From positions 1 to 8,331 of the forward strand of contig CAIPFQ010000236.1 of the NCBI GenBank assembly GCA_903864395.1: DNA of 8,331 nucleotides, given 5' to 3'. Positions 5,817 to 8,331 of the stretch are shown here, in pieces. This stretch comes from an uncultured Chlamydiae bacterium (GTDB lineage Bacteria; Chlamydiota; Chlamydiia; Chlamydiales; SM23-39). Position numbers and translations under genes: made by a program. The notes beneath the pieces are model-generated. The model saw nothing but the letters and a program-made list of their open reading frames with translations, was not told the origin of the DNA and did not search any database. Numbering within the stretch: position 1 is the stretch's first letter; each line of letters starts with the position of its first letter.

Positions 5817-7155
5817 GACAGAGATTTTTTAGTGCCATCTTCTGTTCTTCGTGGGCTAAAGAGCAAACTGCATAGAGAGGCCTGGAGTCGATGTTTTCGA
5901 AGAGAGAATAATTTTGAGAGGAAAATCGAATTCCATAGGGAGATTTTGGATGTTGCTCTAGAAAGACTCGAAGACTTTTTAGGGAGTTTCCGTCTTTGGC
6001 TTTTACTTCGAGGGGAATGATTTTTCCCTGGTGTGCATAGAGATAGTCCACCTCCGCTTGGCTGCCTCGCTTATCCCTCTTCCAAAAAAAGAGGCTCTGT
6101 TTTATCGAGGACATAGAATAGCACAGCAGTTCTTGGCCCACAAAAGATTCAATTATCGCGCCTAGGTTCGCGAGGCTCTCTTCTGGGTGCAAGAGCCAGG
6201 AAGCTAGATCGAGACCGAGGATGGATTGACAAAGGGCTGTGTCGAGAAAGATGATTTTGAACCATTCGAGGTTCGCCTCTCCTCCTAAGGGCAATGCATG
6301 ACCCGCTGTGTGCTGCACTTTGTGGATGACACCTGCTCGACAGAGCAGGTCGATCGCGGGAGAGAGTTCCCGTTTTTGATAGTTTCCGTGAAGATTGCTG
6401 TATTTAAACTGTTCTCCTATGAGGTGGGGAATCTGAGCAAACAACGCGTCGAGATATTTAATTTGGTGTCTTTTTGCGTATTTATCGAAATCTTGCCGGT
6501 ACGTATCTGCGAGGCGATGAAGTACTTTTTGGCTTTGCATAGGATCTTTTGTCTTCCCCCATTGCGCCACAGCTTCAGGCAGACCGCCAACGACTAAATA
6601 TTGTCCGAGCAGCTTTAATATAAGAGTGTGGATGGCTTCTGAGAGCGGGTGACCCTGTTTTTGTTCTAAGACGGTTTTGGCCGCAAGAGAATACTCCATG
6701 GCGACAAGAAATTCCATAAATGAGAGGGGAAAAAGATAGAGGCTTGTAACGCGACCCACGGGGATTCCTACCTTCTCAATGGCAAAATCAAGAAGAGAGC
6801 CTGCGGCAATGACATGCAAGGAAGGAAGGCTCTCGAAAAAATAGCGCAAAGAAAGCATCGCTTCAGGGCATTCTTGAATCTCATCGAAAAAAAGAAGCGT
6901 GTCTCCTGGTTCAATCGGTTGTTTTAAAAGAGCTTTTAGTTCCATAAGAATGCGGTGGGGATCTAAGTTTTTTGTGAAAATAGATTTGGCTTCTTTGGTT
7001 TTTTCAAAATTTATTTCCACAAAATTTTTAAATTTTGCGCCGAGAACCCGCACGGAAAAAGTTTTTCCGATCTGTCTTGCGCCCCGCAAAAGCAAGGGCT
7101 TGCGATCAGGATCGTTTTTCCATTGCTCTAAATGCCAATCCGCGAGCCTTCGCAT
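5800..7155 (-). CDS. AAA+ ATPase with DUF4143 / PD-(D/E)XK-like C-terminus
   Basis: A 451-residue member of the 'AAA_14 plus DUF4143' family, whose molecular role is largely unknown. Proposed roles include DNA-related and toxin-antitoxin-like functions, none settled. The N-terminal ATPase has Walker A GARQIGKT (25-32), Walker B LLFFDEIQ (87-94) and the family hallmarks AAGSLLDFAIE (117-127) and YLFPLSFMEFL (140-150). The middle holds GGLPEAV (190-196). The DUF4143 part includes KIIFLDTAL (300-308), ESFVGQEL (336-343), and AEVDYLY with PLEVKAKDG downstream (D370, E383, K385). That spacing matches a PD-(D/E)XK nuclease-like core, and all expected polar residues are present. The start is ATG 7153-7155 with AAGGA about nine bases upstream. 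No frameshift or truncation is visible. It stands apart from its neighbours, with a 190-base repeat-bearing gap upstream and a hairpin-rich spacer downstream, as expected for a gene with its own signals or a recent insertion. Confidence 0.88.
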   Translation of the reverse strand: MRRLADWHLEQWKNDPDRKPLLLRGARQIGKTFSVRVLGAKFKNFVEINFEKTKEAKSIFTKNLDPHRILMELKALLKQPIEPGDTLLFFDEIQECPEAMLSLRYFFESLPSLHVIAAGSLLDFAIEKVGIPVGRVTSLYLFPLSFMEFLVAMEYSLAAKTVLEQKQGHPLSEAIHTLILKLLGQYLVVGGLPEAVAQWGKTKDPMQSQKVLHRLADTYRQDFDKYAKRHQIKYLDALFAQIPHLIGEQFKYSNLHGNYQKRELSPAIDLLCRAGVIHKVQHTAGHALPLGGEANLEWFKIIFLDTALCQSILGLDLASWLLHPEESLANLGAIIESFVGQELLCYSMSSIKQSLFFWKRDKRGSQAEVDYLYAHQGKIIPLEVKAKDGNSLKSLRVFLEQHPKSPYGIRFSSQNYSLFENIDSRPLYAVCSLAHEEQKMALKNLCQDSLA

Positions 7156-7345
7156 AGAGATTTTTCCTTGTTCGATATTCAGATCAGTTTGTCATGGTCT
7201 GTGTAAAAAAGCAATTGTAGTATGTAAGTCTCTTGTTGTTAGTGTTTTGTATGTTTTTTTATGTGTTAAAAAACGAGTTTTCATGATAAATATTATTCAA
7301 TATGTTCAAAAATCAGGGGAGTTTTTTGTATTTCGTGTTCAAAAA
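7156..7345. other. AT-rich gap between the methyltransferase and ATPase genes
   Basis: The 190 bases between the two genes are strongly AT-rich. They hold most of the two-copy 33-base-period repeat (7303-7358) and a small A/T hairpin with arms GTTTTTT (7253-7259) and AAAAAAC (7268-7274). The ATPase ribosome binding site lies close to its start. No convincing promoter pair, RNA gene or extra reading frame was seen. Confidence 0.5.
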
Positions 7346-7358
7346 TCAGGGGAGTTTT
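7303..7358. repeat. Two-copy direct repeat, 33-base period
   Basis: A 23-base unit with core CAAAAATCAGGGGAG and flanking TGTT/TTTT occurs identically at 7303-7325 and 7336-7358, separated by 10 bases (TTGTATTTCG). On the minus strand the right-hand copy supplies the last codons and TGA stop (7346-7348) of the methyltransferase gene. In the neighbouring minus-strand frame both copies read KTPLIFEH, in phase because the period is a multiple of three. Two copies with a 10-base gap are too few and too close for a CRISPR array. Confidence 0.85.
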
Positions 7359-8095
7359 GTTTCCGATTTGCGCGCGATCCCGCAATAGCCTGTGGCGAGG
7401 CTTTTGCAAAAGCAGAAAGAAAACGCCTCGGATACTTTTCTTGTGCAGAGCATGGAGGCAAAGGAGAGGGAACAAAATTTTGGTCGCATGCCTCGCATGA
7501 GCGTAATTTCTAGGTGGGACTCTTTGCAAAGAGCGGCAAGCTCTTTGGGCTTAATAAAAAGGGGATAGACATGCATATTGGGAGGGGTGTTGCGCACGCA
7601 CCATTCAACGCCCTTAATAATGAGGAAATAACTGAGAGGGTTGCGATTGAATGTATGGAAGAAAAAGAGTCCGCCGGGCTTCAAAACTCTTGCAGCCTCT
7701 TGCATCAGCTTGGCTGGCTTTTCGACATGTTCGAGGATATCGAGGGCGCATACCACTTCAAAGGAGGCCTTTGGAAAGGGTGCTGCGTAAATACTTGCGC
7801 AGCGATAGTCGACGCTTAGAGTCGCATCTTTTTGTTTCGCAATCAAGAGGCTTTTTTCAGAAAGATCAATCCCCGCGACGCGGTATCCTTCTTGACTCAG
7901 AGCGTTTGTCAACATTCCTGCGCCACAGCCAAAGTCAATGATGGAGATGGGGTGTACGAAGTGTTCGCGGATTGTTTTGAGAATCCAGGGCACTCGCAGT
8001 CGATTTTCGGCGCGCAGAAGAGCGATGGGATGATCGCTCTTCGTATACCATCCATCTCCCAGGGCATCATAAAAATCATTGTTAATTTCGCTCAT
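7346..8095 (-). CDS. UbiG-like class I SAM-dependent O-methyltransferase
   Basis: A 249-residue methyltransferase most like UbiG, which performs the O-methylations of ubiquinone synthesis (3-demethylubiquinol 3-O-methyltransferase). The Rossmann-fold SAM site is clear: motif I IIDFGCGAG (52-60), acidic GIDLS (75-79), ALDILEHVEKP (117-127) and VLKPGGLFFFHTFNRNPLSY (137-156). UbiG-specific features lie after the fold: the FNRN signature at 149-152, GVEW...NTPPNMHVYPLFIKPKELAAL (162-189) resembling the E. coli UbiG stretch ending KFIKPAELL, and the C-terminal segment near ATGYCGIA. Because chlamydiae are expected to use menaquinone, the true substrate could be another quinone or small phenol, so no gene symbol is given. 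The start ATG 8093-8095 overlaps the upstream membrane-protein gene by 14 bases. The TGA stop falls inside a direct repeat, so the last few residues (about KLP) may derive from repeat sequence. Confidence 0.83.
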   Translation of the reverse strand: MSEINNDFYDALGDGWYTKSDHPIALLRAENRLRVPWILKTIREHFVHPISIIDFGCGAGMLTNALSQEGYRVAGIDLSEKSLLIAKQKDATLSVDYRCASIYAAPFPKASFEVVCALDILEHVEKPAKLMQEAARVLKPGGLFFFHTFNRNPLSYFLIIKGVEWCVRNTPPNMHVYPLFIKPKELAALCKESHLEITLMRGMRPKFCSLSFASMLCTRKVSEAFSFCFCKSLATGYCGIARKSETKLP

Positions 8096-8331
8096 TGGGT
8101 GGACTCCATATAAAATTCCAGTAGAGGATCTGATATGCCATAAAGCTGGCCATGCAAAAAAATTGCAGCCGCAAAAAAAGAGCGAGGGACTTCATTGCCC
8201 TAGGATCTGAGGGGATCCAAGAGCTGCCCCAGGGAGAGGGGAGAATGCCTTGGGCGATGGGCCAGATGAGGGCGGCAAAGAGGAGCGCGATGGGGTGGAT
8301 CACGAAAAGAAGAGCGTGAAGCCAATGTTCT
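8082..8331 (-). CDS. Hypothetical membrane protein, 5'-partial (C-terminal end only)
   Basis: The frame is open to the right edge of the window and ends in TAA at 8082-8084, so only the last 82 or so residues are visible. A GTG at 8301-8303 is possible as a start, but the frame continues upstream as EHWLHALLFV, which fits the same hydrophobic segment, so a longer gene is more likely. Two hydrophobic segments are seen: ALLFVIHPIALLFAALIWPIA and LQFFCMASFMAYQILYWNFIW. They are joined by a Pro/Ser/Trp-rich loop (ILPSPWGSSWIPSDPRAM) and followed by a short polar tail (SPPNERN). The family is not recognised. Its end overlaps the methyltransferase start by 14 bases, so the two are probably co-transcribed and could act in the same lipid or quinone pathway, which is inference from position only. 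Confidence 0.6.
   Translation of the reverse strand, partial: EHWLHALLFVIHPIALLFAALIWPIAQGILPSPWGSSWIPSDPRAMKSLALFLRLQFFCMASFMAYQILYWNFIWSPPNERN

Noticed and set aside
7253..7274. A/T hairpin GTTTTTT-loop-AAAAAAC as a terminator of the methyltransferase gene
   Set aside because: The stem has only one G-C pair and no separate T-run, so it is unlikely to form stably and is expected by chance in such an AT-rich gap.
7303..7358. Start of a CRISPR array
   Set aside because: There are only two repeats with a 10-base spacer, no further units and no cas genes, and the repeat overlaps a coding stop.
6899..7513. A 204-codon plus-strand frame spanning the ATPase 5' end, the gap and the methyltransferase 3' end
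   Set aside because: Most of it is antisense to two well-supported genes. Its product has no recognisable domain, and it merely passes through the AT-rich repeat gap.
7293..7529. A 78-codon minus-strand frame ending in a repeated KTPLIFEH peptide
   Set aside because: It is out of frame within the methyltransferase gene. The peptide repeat follows from the DNA repeat, whose 33-base period is divisible by three.

Overview
The window most likely comes from a member of the Chlamydiota, probably an amoeba-associated (environmental) lineage rather than Chlamydia itself. The main reason is gene order. A diadenylate cyclase (CdaA/YbbP), a YbbR-domain protein and an HtrB/LpxL-type lipid A acyltransferase lie consecutively, as I remember for C. 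trachomatis CT012-CT011-CT010. Shine-Dalgarno sites are weak, GC content is moderate, and there is a DUF4143-type ATPase and a UbiG-like methyltransferase that I do not associate with Chlamydia proper. The genus cannot be settled from the sequence alone.

Layout, left to right. Bases 2-436 (+ strand) hold the C-terminal part of an unrecognised small membrane protein, visibly AT-richer than its neighbours. A 67-base convergent gap follows, with short inverted repeats. Everything else lies on the minus strand and is read from right to left. In transcription order it is: the end of an unknown membrane protein (8331-8082); a UbiG-like SAM methyltransferase (8095-7346); a 190-base AT-rich gap with a two-copy 33-base-period direct repeat; an AAA+ ATPase with a DUF4143/PD-(D/E)XK-like C-terminus (7155-5800); a roughly 130-base spacer with three alternating inverted repeats; and then the five-gene cluster cdaA, ybbR (cdaR-like), a WaaG-like GT4 glycosyltransferase, an LpxL/HtrB-like acyltransferase and rsmE.

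The five genes from cdaA to rsmE overlap or nearly touch (4-base overlap, 8-base gap, 14-base overlap, 11-base overlap) and are almost certainly one operon. It joins c-di-AMP synthesis at the membrane (CdaA with its YbbR-domain partner) to lipid A/LPS assembly (an inner-core-type sugar transferase and a secondary acyltransferase), and ends with a 16S rRNA methyltransferase. The ATPase gene sits alone between two repeat-bearing spacers, which fits a later insertion between the methyltransferase gene and the cdaA operon.

No tRNA, rRNA, CRISPR array, intact insertion sequence or clearly new multi-gene system was found. The two most interesting non-coding signals are the mutually exclusive hairpins ahead of cdaA and the 33-base-period repeat that supplies the stop codon of the methyltransferase gene.
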